Below the pieces are notes generated by a model that was not told the origin of the DNA, searched no databases, and saw only the letters and a list, made by a program, of their open reading frames with translations. A stretch of 64,000 bases of DNA from an uncultured Cohaesibacter sp. (GTDB taxonomy: Bacteria; Pseudomonadota; Alphaproteobacteria; Rhizobiales; Cohaesibacteraceae). Positions 1 to 8,702 of this stretch are shown in pieces. The stretch spans positions 248,001-312,000 of the forward strand of contig NZ_OY759862.1 of NCBI RefSeq assembly GCF_963662805.1, given 5' to 3'. Every line of letters begins with the position of its first letter. The first letter of the stretch is position 1. The translations under genes were made by a program, and so were the position numbers.

Positions 1-1
1 C

Positions 2-772
2 TCCGCCCATGGCGTTCCCAAATCGGTGCCCGAAACCGCCAGCGCGATGAATTTCTTCTATCTCGACGCCACCTGTCCGCTGGTGTCCAAGGTTCACAAG
101 GAAGCGATCCTGCATGATCGCCGGGGTCACGAGATCGTGCTGATTGGTCATGCCGGCCATCCCGAAGTGATCGGCACCATGGGCCAGCTCGGCGAGAATG
201 TCGTCAAGCTCATCGAAACTGTCGACGATGTCGAAAAGCTCGCCCCAAAGGACCCGGACAATCTCGCCTGGATCACCCAGACGACCTTGTCGGTGGATGA
301 TACAGCCGACATCATCGAAGCCTTGAAGCGGCGCTTTCCGGCGATCAAGGGCCCGAACAAGGATGACATCTGCTATGCCACCACCAACCGTCAGGAAGCA
401 GTCAAGCAGACCGCGCCCCGCTCGGACGTGATGATCGTGGTCGGTGCGCCCAATAGCTCCAACTCGCGCCGCCTGCGCGAAGTGGGAGAGCGGGCCGGAT
501 GCCGCCACTCCCTGTTGTTGCAACGCGCCTCCGAGATCGACTGGGATAGCCTTGGCGACATTTCCTCCGTGACCATCACCGCCGGGGCATCGGCCCCGGA
601 AATACTGGTCAAGGAAGTCATTGATGCCTTCTCCGAGCGCTATGACGTGACGGTTGAAACCGTGGTCACCGCCAACGAAGACGTGATCTTCAACATCCCC
701 CGCGAATTGCGCGAGGCGGCCATTGCCGCAGGCGTGCTCGAGGCCGGGCCGAAAGCCGAAGCGGTGAGCTAA
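2..772 (+). CDS. ispH: 4-hydroxy-3-methylbut-2-enyl diphosphate reductase IspH (5' end missing)
   Basis: This is the last enzyme of the MEP isoprenoid pathway, a 4Fe-4S protein that reduces HMBPP to IPP and DMAPP in the cytoplasm. The frame is open from the first bases of the window, and the first readable residues (SAHGVPKSVPETA) match the interior of IspH, so the true start and the first cluster cysteine lie upstream. Two conserved cysteines are visible, in DATCPLV and DICYATTNRQ, along with the family segments GHAGHPEVIGTMGQ and VVGAPNSSNSRRL. A GTG at position 26 could be mistaken for a start but lies inside the conserved domain. thrB follows 56 bases downstream on the same strand, a pairing I recall from other Hyphomicrobiales. 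Confidence 0.95.
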   Translation, partial: SAHGVPKSVPETASAMNFFYLDATCPLVSKVHKEAILHDRRGHEIVLIGHAGHPEVIGTMGQLGENVVKLIETVDDVEKLAPKDPDNLAWITQTTLSVDDTADIIEALKRRFPAIKGPNKDDICYATTNRQEAVKQTAPRSDVMIVVGAPNSSNSRRLREVGERAGCRHSLLLQRASEIDWDSLGDISSVTITAGASAPEILVKEVIDAFSERYDVTVETVVTANEDVIFNIPRELREAAIAAGVLEAGPKAEAVS

Positions 773-828
773 AGCCGCAAGGGGCCTTAACGAACAAGAC
801 GACAAGAAGAAGCAAGAAAGGGGCCGAT

Positions 829-1794
829 ATGGCGGTCTACACCGAAGTCAGCGACGAGGAACTCGACGCCTTCATCAACAGCTATGACGTCGGAACGCTC
901 ACCTCCTACAAGGGCATTGCCGAAGGGGTCGAGAATTCCAACTTCCTCGTTCAGACAACCACTGGCCCCTATATCCTCACGCTCTATGAAAAGCGGGTCA
1001 ATCCCAACGACCTGCCGTTTTTCCTCGGCCTCAAGGAGCATCTCTCCGAGCGCGGCCTCAATTGCCCCACCCCCTTGCGCAACAGGGCTGGCAAGTCCCT
1101 TGGTCATCTGGCCGGGCGTCCCGCTGCGATGGTGACCTTTCTGGAGGGTATGTGGGTGCGCCGCCCCAATGTGGATCATTGCGAACAGCTCGGTGTCGCC
1201 ATGGCCAAGATGCACGAGGCGGGCGAGGGCTTTGAGCTGACGCGCGAAAATGCGCTCTCTGTGCCCGGCTGGCGTCCGCTGTTTGCCATGTGCTCCGACC
1301 GGGCCGATACAGTGGAGCCGGGTCTGAAGGCCGAGATCAGCGCTGAGCTTGATTTCTTCGAGAACAACTGGCCGAAGGCCCTGCCCAAAGGCATCATTCA
1401 CGCCGACCTGTTTCCGGACAATGTCTTCTTCCTGCGCAACGAGCTGTCCGGGCTGATCGACTTCTATTTTGCCTGCAACGATTTGCTCGCCTACGATATC
1501 GCCATATGCATCAATGCCTGGTGCTTCGAGCCGGACGACATGTTCAACGTGACCAAGACCCGGGCGCTGCTCAAGGGCTATCAGTCCGTGCGCAAGCTGA
1601 CGAGCGCCGAATATGATGCCCTGCCGCTGCTTGCCCGTGGTGCAGCCCTGCGCTTCCTGCTCACCCGGCTCTATGACTGGCTGAATGTGCCCGAAGGCGC
1701 GCAGGTCACGCCGAAGGATCCGATGGAATATCTCAAGAAGCTGCGCTTCCACCGCTCGATCCGGTCGGCGGCGGATTATGGCATCGAAGCGTGA
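829..1794 (+). CDS. thrB: Homoserine kinase ThrB (APH-type)
   Basis: It phosphorylates homoserine to O-phosphohomoserine, the substrate of threonine synthase. The 321 residues are the usual length for the alphaproteobacterial ThrB of the aminoglycoside-phosphotransferase fold, which is unrelated to the GHMP-type enzyme of E. coli. The N-terminal MAVYTEVSDEELDAFI and the following GIAEGVENSNFLV are typical of this family. The kinase catalytic loop is HADLFPDNVFF near residue 188, and the metal-binding Asp lies in GLIDFYFAC near residue 210. The ATG is preceded by a Shine-Dalgarno-like AAGAAAGGGG. The gene probably forms a transcription unit with ispH. Its pathway partner thrC is about 20 kb away and is frameshifted in this assembly. 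Confidence 0.95.
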   Translation: MAVYTEVSDEELDAFINSYDVGTLTSYKGIAEGVENSNFLVQTTTGPYILTLYEKRVNPNDLPFFLGLKEHLSERGLNCPTPLRNRAGKSLGHLAGRPAAMVTFLEGMWVRRPNVDHCEQLGVAMAKMHEAGEGFELTRENALSVPGWRPLFAMCSDRADTVEPGLKAEISAELDFFENNWPKALPKGIIHADLFPDNVFFLRNELSGLIDFYFACNDLLAYDIAICINAWCFEPDDMFNVTKTRALLKGYQSVRKLTSAEYDALPLLARGAALRFLLTRLYDWLNVPEGAQVTPKDPMEYLKKLRFHRSIRSAADYGIEA

Positions 1795-1848
1795 GCATCC
1801 GCTGAAAAAGCGATATGATCATCGCCGGATGAGCCGGGGAGAGCGACG

Positions 1849-2490
1849 ATGAGCAGATGTGGTGCCGGTATCGGGACGAAGGCGAAGGATGATCCCTTCC
1901 TGTTTCGCAATCATTATCCGCTGCCCGTGCGGGTGATGGTCGGGCTGTTCGGCTGCGTGCTGTGGCTGCTGCCTTGGTATCTGCTCGTCGCGCCCCACTG
2001 GAACCATTTCAGCTGGCTGCTCATTCCCTACGGCCTACTCGGCCTTGCCGGAGCTGCGGCGGGAACCTCGTTCCTCTTGTCCGCCATTCTGGGCGAAGCA
2101 CGCGAGACGCGGCTCGATCTATCCTGTCAGCAACTGGTGCAGACCTCCCGCGACTGGCTGTTTCGCCGCCATGAAAGGCGCACGCCCTTTGTCGACATTG
2201 CCATCCTTGAGCTGCATCGTCCCTCATGGGCGACAGAGGAAACCGTGCTGTCGATCCATCCGGTGTTGGAAAATGGCCATAGCCTGCCAGCCTTTGGGGC
2301 CTTTCCGAGCCCTGATGAGGCTGAAAAGATCAAGGCCCTGATGGGGCATCGACCAGAAGGCATTGAGGGGCTTGGCGTGACATGGACCAAGCAGGAGCTG
2401 GCAGCCCTCAAGCGCAGCATGGAGGCCCAGGCCGAGGCGGCTCAGTGCGGATCATGTGGCTCAAAACACGATGTGCCCACACTCCACTAG
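1849..2490 (+). CDS. Membrane protein of unknown function with two transmembrane segments
   Basis: I do not recognise a named family. The 213-residue protein has two closely spaced hydrophobic segments at about residues 29-47 and 55-80, followed by a soluble C-terminal part with alternating short hydrophobic strands (RLDLSCQQLVQTSRDWLF, VDIAILELHRPSW) that could form a PH-like or beta-sandwich fold. This layout resembles small PH-like membrane proteins, but that is inference. The ATG follows a GGGGAGAG Shine-Dalgarno sequence at a spacing of about five bases. It lies 54 bases after thrB on the same strand and could be its last operon member. A CGSCGS motif near the C-terminus could bind metal, but I see no other support for this. 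Confidence 0.75.
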   Translation: MSRCGAGIGTKAKDDPFLFRNHYPLPVRVMVGLFGCVLWLLPWYLLVAPHWNHFSWLLIPYGLLGLAGAAAGTSFLLSAILGEARETRLDLSCQQLVQTSRDWLFRRHERRTPFVDIAILELHRPSWATEETVLSIHPVLENGHSLPAFGAFPSPDEAEKIKALMGHRPEGIEGLGVTWTKQELAALKRSMEAQAEAAQCGSCGSKHDVPTLH

Positions 2491-2514
2491 CCGCCAAGAC
2501 AATCTCAGGCGTGA

Positions 2515-2931
2515 TCAGCCAAGTCCCGGTGGCAAGGTATCGAAGCTGACGACCTCTTCGAGCCTGTCATCCCAGTTAGCCCGCGATGCTGTAAAGATAT
2601 GGGCGTTCGGCTTGATCTCGACCGGCGTGTTGAGGCACCCGGCGGGCACCAGAACCCGGCCATGTTCTGGCTGCACATTTGGCAAGGGCGAGCCACAGGC
2701 CTTGCAGAAGCAGCGACTGTGTCGCGTTCCCGGCACATCATAGTGGACCAGCAACTCCTCTCCCGTCAGCCAGCTGACTTTAGCTGTGGTGCTGAACAGG
2801 TTGGATGCGTGCGCCGACCCCGTCGCCTTGCGGCAGCGGCTGCAATGGCAGAGGAAAAATCCCTGAAATGAGCCCTCGATCCGGAATGTGACACCGCCAC
2901 ATAGACAGCTTCCCTCATGTGTCTCGGTCAT
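2515..2931 (-). CDS. GFA (glutathione-dependent formaldehyde-activating) family protein
   Basis: The 138-residue protein has the zinc ligand pattern of the GFA/CENP-V family: CLCGG near residue 9, CHCSRCRKATGS near residue 29 and FCKACGSPLPN near residue 75. Family members were named after an enzyme once proposed to join formaldehyde to glutathione, but most are of unknown substrate, so only the fold and a likely Zn site can be assigned. It is convergent with the upstream membrane protein gene, with 24 bases between the two stop codons. The minus-strand terminator of the ialB-like gene lies just upstream, so this gene is probably transcribed from its own promoter. Confidence 0.88.
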   Translation of the reverse strand: MTETHEGSCLCGGVTFRIEGSFQGFFLCHCSRCRKATGSAHASNLFSTTAKVSWLTGEELLVHYDVPGTRHSRCFCKACGSPLPNVQPEHGRVLVPAGCLNTPVEIKPNAHIFTASRANWDDRLEEVVSFDTLPPGLG

Positions 2932-2970
2932 GCTCTATGTCCTCGCTTGCTGCAAAGTGGTCATGAAATG

Positions 2971-2994
2971 AAAAAGGCCTCTTGCGAGGCCTTT
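2971..2994 (-). terminator. Rho-independent terminator after the IalB-like gene
   Basis: On the minus strand a 9-bp stem (AAAGGCCTC / GAGGCCTTT) with a four-base loop is followed directly by a T-tract (A-run 2971-2975 on the plus strand). It lies 20 bases beyond the stop codon of the IalB-like gene. Confidence 0.8.
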
Positions 2995-3013
2995 GGCTGT
3001 GCGTTGAACCGGG

Positions 3014-3583
3014 TCAGTTCAGCTCTTCAAATCCGGCCTTGAAGCCGGTCAGCGCGATGGGAATGCCGATGCCTTCCTCTGGCGTCTGGAAAACGATGAA
3101 GGTGGCCGTGCTGCCATTGCTCATCAAGTCGACGAGCTTGTCGTCCATGATCACCTCGGCGATGCAGCCCTGCGGCAGACAGCGCACGAACCCGGCCCGT
3201 CCCACATCCGTATCATCGACCTTGAGGCCGAGACCATGGGGCAGCAGAACGCCAAGCGGGGTCAACACACGCAGAATGCGGGCAGACTTGTCGGCGGTGC
3301 GCAGGACGATCACGGTCAGCCCCACATTGTCACGATCCGCAGCGGTTACATACTGCATCAGGGCGCATTGCTCGGACGGAGCGCCGGGAGGGGTGTCGCA
3401 GCGGATTTCCCATTCGCCATGCACGGAGCGAACCGCGCCCTGAGCGTTGGCCGGACCTGCGCCGAGGCCAAGGGTCAGGCCGATAGTGGCCAGAATAAAT
3501 GTCATTGCCAACACGGCCGAACTGGCCGCATTGCGGGGAAGGCGTTCTTGCGCGCGCGCTTCTTTCATCGGGATCGTCACCAT
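3014..3583 (-). CDS. Invasion-associated locus B (IalB) family secreted protein
   Basis: The 189-residue protein begins with a positively charged region and a hydrophobic core at about residues 22-42 ending in GPANAQG, a signal peptide with an AxA cleavage site. The mature part has the IalB hallmarks: WEIRCD near the start, paired cysteines (CDTPP, CALMQY), then RCLPQGC and a C-terminal hydrophobic strand before GFKAGFEELN. IalB proteins are periplasmic or outer-membrane-associated proteins common in Hyphomicrobiales; the name comes from Bartonella, and in free-living bacteria their role is unknown. Position 3583 is the first ATG; an internal ATG at 3568 would shorten the n-region by five residues. 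Neither start has a strong Shine-Dalgarno sequence. Confidence 0.88.
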   Translation of the reverse strand: MVTIPMKEARAQERLPRNAASSAVLAMTFILATIGLTLGLGAGPANAQGAVRSVHGEWEIRCDTPPGAPSEQCALMQYVTAADRDNVGLTVIVLRTADKSARILRVLTPLGVLLPHGLGLKVDDTDVGRAGFVRCLPQGCIAEVIMDDKLVDLMSNGSTATFIVFQTPEEGIGIPIALTGFKAGFEELN

Positions 3584-4149
3584 GAATTTGTGCTCGAAAA
3601 GAGGCTTGGGACTGACAGTCCTATCCTATTTGCCTGATTCGTCCTTCAAATGTCGCATATTTGAATGCCCTGTCAGCACTAACCGCAAATTGTGGCAATA
3701 AAACATTGGGGATAATGCAAATTTTTCCCACCTATTACGGGGAAATGCAGATAGGAAAAATTAAGATATATAACTCTTTTTCTGTAAAGAGAGGCAAATT
3801 GTCGCACTAATTTCCTAATTTCGGAGGTTGCGACAGACCGTCGCATATGCGTGAATAGAAATGGTTTGATCTGGATCAAAACTTCTCGCGCAGCGCGAGT
3901 CCGCTTGAAGGCACTGGAGGGTGTCTGGGCTCAAAGTACAGAAAGTGTCGAGAAATCGACATGGTTCGGACCGGATAGATGTCTTCGTCTCAAATGAGAG
4001 ACGGCAGACTGTCCGGTCCCGACCATGTTTGGCAATGGATGGAGTGTTGGGCTTCATGCTTGTCAACAAAGACAGCAAAGCAAGCATGTGCAGCGGGCCT
4101 TGGCAAAAAGGTGGTCTGCAATGCGCGCTCGAAAGGGAGGATCAAGAAG
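3584..4149. other. Intergenic region between the IalB-like gene and ctaC
   Basis: About 566 bases with no credible gene. The left part (3640-3830) is clearly more AT-rich than its surroundings and probably carries the ialB-like promoter. It contains a TGTCGCA / TGCGACA inverted repeat (3800-3806 and 3829-3835). The FNR-type box at 3866-3879 lies toward the oxidase operon. An open frame runs from 3979 into ctaC, but its first 57 codons do not look like protein and have no ribosome binding site. Confidence 0.6.
3866..3879 (+). promoter_or_regulatory. FNR/FixK-type box upstream of the aa3 oxidase operon
   Basis: The sequence TTGAT-CTGG-ATCAA is a perfect match to the Fnr/FixK consensus TTGAT-N4-ATCAA, centred about 277 bases before the ctaC start. 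In alphaproteobacteria such sites are bound by FnrL or FixK and link expression to oxygen supply. The transcription start is not known, so activation versus repression cannot be told. Confidence 0.7.
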
Positions 4150-5055
4150 GTGTTGATCAGCAAATCTCTGAACTGGGCCACCGGACAGGGTTTGGCCACC
4201 TGTGGCAAGGGGCTCCTCGCCCTCGTTGCCGCATTGACGATGTCGTTGTCGTCGATTGGTGTTGCCAACGCTCTACCGACCGACTGGGGTACCGGATTTC
4301 AGGAGTCGGTGACCACGGTGATGGATGATATCCATTGGTTTGGCAGTTTCACCTTCTGGATTATCGGCATCATTGTTCTGTTCGTTGCGGCTCTTCTGGG
4401 GATTGTCATCCTGAAGTTCAACGAAAAGGCCAATCCGACGCCGTCCAAGACCTCGCACAACACGATGATCGAGATCGTCTGGACAATTGTGCCGATCCTT
4501 ATTCTGCTCGTTCTTGCCGTCCCGTCCTTCCGCCTGCTCTACAAGCAGATGGAAATCCCCGAGGCTGATATCACCATCAAGGTGACCGGCTATCAGTGGT
4601 ACTGGGGCTATGAATATCCGGACAATCCGGATGTTGCCTTCGACTCCCTGATGCTCAATGACGAGGACCGCGCGGCCAAGGGCACCAACGAGCCTCGCCT
4701 GCTGGCGGTGGACAACGAAATGGTCGTGCCAGTTGGCAAGACCGTGCGCCTGCAGATCACGTCGGCCGATGTCATCCACTCCTACGCCATGCCGTCCTTC
4801 GGCGTGAAGATGGATGCTGTGCCGGGTCGCCTCAATGAGAGCTGGTTCCGCGCCGATCGCGAAGGCATCTATTACGGACAGTGCTCCGAGCTTTGCGGCA
4901 AGGACCATGCCTTTATGCCGCTCGTCGTTCGCGTCGTGACCGAAGCACAGTATGACGCCTGGCTTGCAGCCGCCGCCGAGGACATCGAAGCCGCCAACAA
5001 GGCGCTTCTTGCTGCCCTTGAAACCAATTCAAATCTACAGCTGGCCGCCCAATAG
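4150..5055 (+). CDS. ctaC: Cytochrome c oxidase (aa3) subunit II
   Basis: Subunit II carries the CuA centre that takes electrons from cytochrome c and passes them to subunit I. I place the start at the GTG at 4150, preceded by GAAAGGGAGG with a nine-base gap, instead of the longer open frame from 3979. This gives about 301 residues with a signal peptide ending in SIGVANA before LPTDWG. Two transmembrane helices follow (FTFWIIGIIVLFVAALLGIV and IVPILILLVLAVPSF). The aromatic patch is GYQWYWGYEYP, and the CuA ligands lie in HSYAMPSFGVKMDAVPG and QCSELCGKDHAFM. ctaD begins 23 bases downstream. An FNR-type box lies upstream. Confidence 0.95.
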   Translation: MLISKSLNWATGQGLATCGKGLLALVAALTMSLSSIGVANALPTDWGTGFQESVTTVMDDIHWFGSFTFWIIGIIVLFVAALLGIVILKFNEKANPTPSKTSHNTMIEIVWTIVPILILLVLAVPSFRLLYKQMEIPEADITIKVTGYQWYWGYEYPDNPDVAFDSLMLNDEDRAAKGTNEPRLLAVDNEMVVPVGKTVRLQITSADVIHSYAMPSFGVKMDAVPGRLNESWFRADREGIYYGQCSELCGKDHAFMPLVVRVVTEAQYDAWLAAAAEDIEAANKALLAALETNSNLQLAAQ

Positions 5056-5078
5056 GCCGCGCGAGAGGGACCAGAGAC

Positions 5079-6689
5079 ATGTCTTCATCCGCACACGCGC
5101 ATGGTGATGCGCATCACACGCCAACTGGCTGGAAGCGTTGGGTCTATTCGACCAACCACAAGGACATCGGCACGATGTACCTGATCTTCGCGATCGTCGC
5201 GGGGATCATCGGTGGTGCCCTGTCCGGGGGCATCCGGCTGGAATTGCAGGAGCCCGGGCTCCAGTATTTCACCAACACCCACATGTTCAACGTGTTCACC
5301 ACGGGTCATGGTCTGATCATGATCTTCTTCATGGTCATGCCCGCATTGATCGGCGGGTTCGGCAACTGGTTCGTCCCGATCATGATCGGCGCGCCGGACA
5401 TGGCCTTCCCACGCATGAACAACATTTCCTTCTGGCTGTTGCCGCCGTCCTTCGCGCTGCTGATCATCTCGCTGTTCGTTGAAGGCCCATCCGGTTCCAA
5501 CGGCTTCGGTGGTGGCTGGACTGCCTATCCGCCGCTCTCGAGCGCAGGTCCCGGTGGCCATCCCGGCCCGGCGATGGACTTCGCCATTCTGGCGCTGCAC
5601 ATCTCCGGTGCTTCGTCCATTCTGGGTGCCATCAACTTCATCACCACAATCCTCAACATGCGTGCGCCGGGCATGACCCTGCACAAGATGCCGCTGTTCG
5701 CCTGGTCCGTGCTGGTCACTGCCTTCCTGTTGCTGCTGTCTCTGCCTGTGCTGGCCGGTGCCATCACCATGCTGCTGACCGACCGCAACTTCGGCACGAC
5801 CTTCTTTGATCCGGCCGGTGGCGGGGATCCGATCCTCTACCAGCACCTGTTCTGGTTCTTCGGCCATCCCGAAGTGTATATCCTGATCTTGCCGGGCTTC
5901 GGCATCGTCTCACACATCGTCTCGACCTTCTCCAGAAAGCCCATCTTCGGTTATCTGGGCATGGCCTATGCCATGGTTGCTATCGGTGTTGTCGGCTTCA
6001 TCGTCTGGGCGCACCACATGTACACGGTCGGTCTTGATGTCGACACGCAGGCCTACTTCCTGTTTGCCACCATGGTCATCGCCGTGCCGACGGGTGTGAA
6101 GATCTTTTCATGGATTGCCACCATGTGGGGCGGATCGATTTCCTTCCGCACCCCGATGCTGTGGGCCATCGGCTTCATCTTCCTGTTCACCATCGGTGGT
6201 GTAACCGGGGTGCAGCTGGCCAACGCCGGTCTCGACCGTGCCCTGCATGACACCTACTATGTGGTTGCCCACTTCCATTATGTGCTCTCACTGGGTGCCG
6301 TCTTCTCCATCTTCGCGGCCTGGTACTACTGGTTCCCGAAAATGTTCGGCATCATGTACAACGAGACCCTCGGCAAGCTCCATTTCTGGATCATGTTTGT
6401 CGGCGTGAACCTCATCTTCCTGCCGCAGCATTTTCTCGGCCTGCAGGGCATGCCCCGTCGCTATGCCGACTATCCGGATGCCTTCGCTGGCTGGAACGCC
6501 ATCTCGAGCTATGGCTACTACATCACTGTGGTTGCTGTCGGTGTCTTCCTCTACGGCCTGTTCGAAGCCTTCGCCAAGAAGCGCAAGGCCGAGGCCAACC
6601 CGTGGGGTGAGGGCGCAGACACTCTCGAATGGCAGCTGTCTTCGCCGCCGCCGTTCCACCAATGGGAAGAACTGCCGCGCATCAAGTGA
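5079..6689 (+). CDS. ctaD: Cytochrome c oxidase (aa3) subunit I
   Basis: This is the catalytic heme a / heme a3-CuB subunit of the proton-pumping terminal oxidase in the inner membrane. It has 536 residues and twelve predicted helices. Visible hallmarks are the heme a ligand in TTGHGLIMIFFMVMPALIGG, the CuB/Tyr cross-link region FWFFGHPEVYILILPG, the adjacent WAHHMYTVG histidines, and the heme ligands in VVAHFHYVLS. FGNWFVPIMIGAPDMAFPRM carries the D-channel Asn and related residues of A-type oxidases. The N-terminal His-rich stretch HAHGDAHHTPTGW precedes the family start KRWVYSTNHKDIG. It lies between ctaC and ctaB on the same strand. Confidence 0.97.
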   Translation: MSSSAHAHGDAHHTPTGWKRWVYSTNHKDIGTMYLIFAIVAGIIGGALSGGIRLELQEPGLQYFTNTHMFNVFTTGHGLIMIFFMVMPALIGGFGNWFVPIMIGAPDMAFPRMNNISFWLLPPSFALLIISLFVEGPSGSNGFGGGWTAYPPLSSAGPGGHPGPAMDFAILALHISGASSILGAINFITTILNMRAPGMTLHKMPLFAWSVLVTAFLLLLSLPVLAGAITMLLTDRNFGTTFFDPAGGGDPILYQHLFWFFGHPEVYILILPGFGIVSHIVSTFSRKPIFGYLGMAYAMVAIGVVGFIVWAHHMYTVGLDVDTQAYFLFATMVIAVPTGVKIFSWIATMWGGSISFRTPMLWAIGFIFLFTIGGVTGVQLANAGLDRALHDTYYVVAHFHYVLSLGAVFSIFAAWYYWFPKMFGIMYNETLGKLHFWIMFVGVNLIFLPQHFLGLQGMPRRYADYPDAFAGWNAISSYGYYITVVAVGVFLYGLFEAFAKKRKAEANPWGEGADTLEWQLSSPPPFHQWEELPRIK

Positions 6690-6822
6690 TCGCAAAGGCA
6701 AGGGGCATCGGCCGAGATGCCCCACACAAGAGAAGGGATCGCCACCTGAGGCGGTCCTTCAGGCCGCAGCCAACTGATGGACCGGATCAGGCGAGCGGCT
6801 TTCAAGACAAGGGAGACCAGGC

Positions 6823-7788
6823 ATGAGCCTCATGGAGCAAACGGATCAGACAGCGACCCTCAACGGCGCCGAACTCACGAAAGTGGATTTTGGCGGCGCG
6901 GATGTGCGCGACTATATCGCCCTGCTCAAGCCACGGGTCATGTCACTTGTGGTCTTCACCGCCTTCGTCGGTCTCGCCATTGCACCGGGGCATCTTCATC
7001 CGCTCGAATCTTTCATCGCGATCCTCTGCATTGCCATTGGTGGCGGCGCATCCGGCGCGCTGAACATGTGGTATGACGCCGATATCGATGCGGTGATGAA
7101 ACGCACCGCCAATCGCCCCATCCCGGCAGGGCGCATTTCGCGCGAACAGGCGCTGAGCTTCGGTCTCTCCCTGTCGGCCGGATCAGTGCTCATTCTCGGC
7201 CTTCTGCTCAACTGGCTCGCCGCCGGACTTCTGGCCTTCACCATCTTCTTTTACGCGGTCGTCTACACCATTTGGCTCAAGCGCTCGACGCCGCAGAATA
7301 TCGTCATCGGCGGCGCTGCCGGGGCTTTTCCTCCGATGATCGGTTGGGCGGCTGTCACCGGGTCGGTGACCGTTGAATCGATCCTTCTGTTCCTGATCAT
7401 CTTCATGTGGACACCGCCCCACTTCTGGGCGCTGGCGCTGATCAAGAGCGAGGATTATCGCAAGGCCAAGGTGCCAATGCTGCCGGTCGTCGCGGGCGAG
7501 GCGGTCACCCGCTCGCAGATCCTTCTCTATTCCGTGCTGCTTGTCCCGCTGGGGATCGCGCCTGCCGCGCTGGGCTTCGCCGGTCTGAGCTATGCCATTC
7601 TGTCGAGCGTGCTTGGTGCCCTGTTCCTCGTTGCAGCGCTGCGGGTTTATTTGATCCGACAGGGCGATGCTGCCAAAAAGGCTGCCGGGCAGATGTTCGG
7701 CTTTTCCATCCTCTATCTTTTCGCGCTCTATGCCACCTTGCTGGCCGAGCATCTAATGGGTCTATCCATGTTGCCAGCGCTGATCTAG
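6823..7788 (+). CDS. ctaB: Protoheme IX farnesyltransferase (heme o synthase)
   Basis: A UbiA-superfamily integral membrane prenyltransferase that converts heme b to heme o, the precursor of heme a for the oxidase encoded next to it. The first prenyl-diphosphate-binding Asp motif is in NMWYDADIDAVMKRTANRP near residue 80, and the second conserved loop is KRSTPQNIVIGGAAGAFPP. WTPPHFWALAL is also diagnostic. About nine helices are predicted over 321 residues. The ATG at 6823 follows AAGGGAGACC. It begins 133 bases after ctaD and is followed at 30 bases by the small CoxF-like gene. Confidence 0.96.
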   Translation: MSLMEQTDQTATLNGAELTKVDFGGADVRDYIALLKPRVMSLVVFTAFVGLAIAPGHLHPLESFIAILCIAIGGGASGALNMWYDADIDAVMKRTANRPIPAGRISREQALSFGLSLSAGSVLILGLLLNWLAAGLLAFTIFFYAVVYTIWLKRSTPQNIVIGGAAGAFPPMIGWAAVTGSVTVESILLFLIIFMWTPPHFWALALIKSEDYRKAKVPMLPVVAGEAVTRSQILLYSVLLVPLGIAPAALGFAGLSYAILSSVLGALFLVAALRVYLIRQGDAAKKAAGQMFGFSILYLFALYATLLAEHLMGLSMLPALI

Positions 7789-7818
7789 CGCGGAAGCGAG
7801 ACCCCAAGGGAGAATATC

Positions 7819-7980
7819 ATGTCTCAGATCATCGAAACCGTTCAGCTCAATGAAGAGCAGAAGAAACGCCAGCGCAATCGCTCCATTGCCATCGCTGTGG
7901 TGCTGGGCCTGCTGGTCGTCCTCTTCTATGCCATCACCATCGTCAAGATGGGACCGGGCGTCATGAACCGGCCCATGTGA
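7819..7980 (+). CDS. Small single-helix membrane protein of the cox operon (CoxF-like)
   Basis: This 53-residue reading frame between ctaB and ctaG starts at an ATG preceded by AAGGGAGA. It begins MSQIIETVQLNEEQKKRQR, then a single hydrophobic segment of about 21 residues (IAIAVVLGLLVVLFYAITIV), and ends KMGPGVMNRPM. Position, size and the pattern of basic N-terminus, one helix and Met-rich end match the small protein called CoxF or a cytochrome oxidase assembly-associated protein in Hyphomicrobiales. Its exact role is not established. The Met-x-Met-like tail is suggestive of copper handling next to CtaG, but this is inference. Confidence 0.85.
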   Translation: MSQIIETVQLNEEQKKRQRNRSIAIAVVLGLLVVLFYAITIVKMGPGVMNRPM

Positions 7981-8019
7981 CGAACAATGTAAGGGAATTA
8001 CGGGAAAGACACCTGATCA

Positions 8020-8682
8020 ATGAGTGACGCAAGCACCATGCAGAGCAGCAACAACAAGCGACGCGACCCGTCCAGCGCCAACCGACGGCTGGCGATCGGC
8101 CTCGTCGTCTTTGTCGGCTGCATGGTGGGCATGGCCTATGCCGCCGTGCCGCTCTATCGGATCTTTTGTCAGGTGACGGGCTATGGCGGCACGACGCAGG
8201 CTGCTGATACCGCGCCCGCTGGCGTCATCGACCGCAAGATCACAGTGCGGTTCGACGCCAACGTGTCCGGCGGCCTTAACTGGAATTTCAAGCCCATCAA
8301 TCGGCCCGTGACCATGAAGATCGGCGAGACCGCCGAGATCGCCTACGAGGTCGTCAATCGCGGCAAGACCGCCACGTCCGGCACCTCGACCTTCAATGTC
8401 ACGCCGCAGGCGGCAGGCATCTATTTCAACAAGCTTGAGTGCTTCTGCTTCACCGAACAGACGGTCGCAGCGGGCGAGCATGTCAAAATGCCGGTGATCT
8501 TCTTTGTTGATCCTGACATCGACAACGATCCCAATCTGAAGACAATCGACACAATCACCCTGTCCTACACTTTCTTCCCCGATGAAAAGGCGAACGCCAA
8601 AGCCCAGAAAGCGGCCGTGGAAGAAATCGGGACAGGACGCGAAACAAGTCAGCCGCGTGCAGGGGCGCGGTTGAAAGGTTAA
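8020..8682 (+). CDS. ctaG: Cytochrome c oxidase assembly protein CtaG (Cox11 type)
   Basis: A copper chaperone that delivers copper to the CuB site of subunit I. The 220 residues comprise a cytoplasmic N-terminus, one transmembrane helix (AIGLVVFVGCMVGMAYAAVP) and a periplasmic immunoglobulin-like domain. The Cu-binding motif CFCFTEQ is at about residues 145-151, and the family segments YRIFCQVTGYGGTTQ and MPVIFFVDPDI are present. The conserved Tyr-Phe-Cys region follows the helix directly, as in Cox11. It lies 39 bases after the CoxF-like gene and 20 bases before ctaE. Confidence 0.95.
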   Translation: MSDASTMQSSNNKRRDPSSANRRLAIGLVVFVGCMVGMAYAAVPLYRIFCQVTGYGGTTQAADTAPAGVIDRKITVRFDANVSGGLNWNFKPINRPVTMKIGETAEIAYEVVNRGKTATSGTSTFNVTPQAAGIYFNKLECFCFTEQTVAAGEHVKMPVIFFVDPDIDNDPNLKTIDTITLSYTFFPDEKANAKAQKAAVEEIGTGRETSQPRAGARLKG

Positions 8683-8702
8683 GGAGCTTGGAGGGACCAA
8701 AA

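Noticed and set aside
787..1752. 321-codon minus-strand frame over thrB
   Set aside because: It is the complement of the homoserine kinase gene and has no family features.
3979..4149. 57-codon N-terminal extension of ctaC
   Set aside because: The frame is open, but it lacks a ribosome binding site and protein-like character; the GTG at 4150 has a strong Shine-Dalgarno sequence and gives a normal signal peptide.
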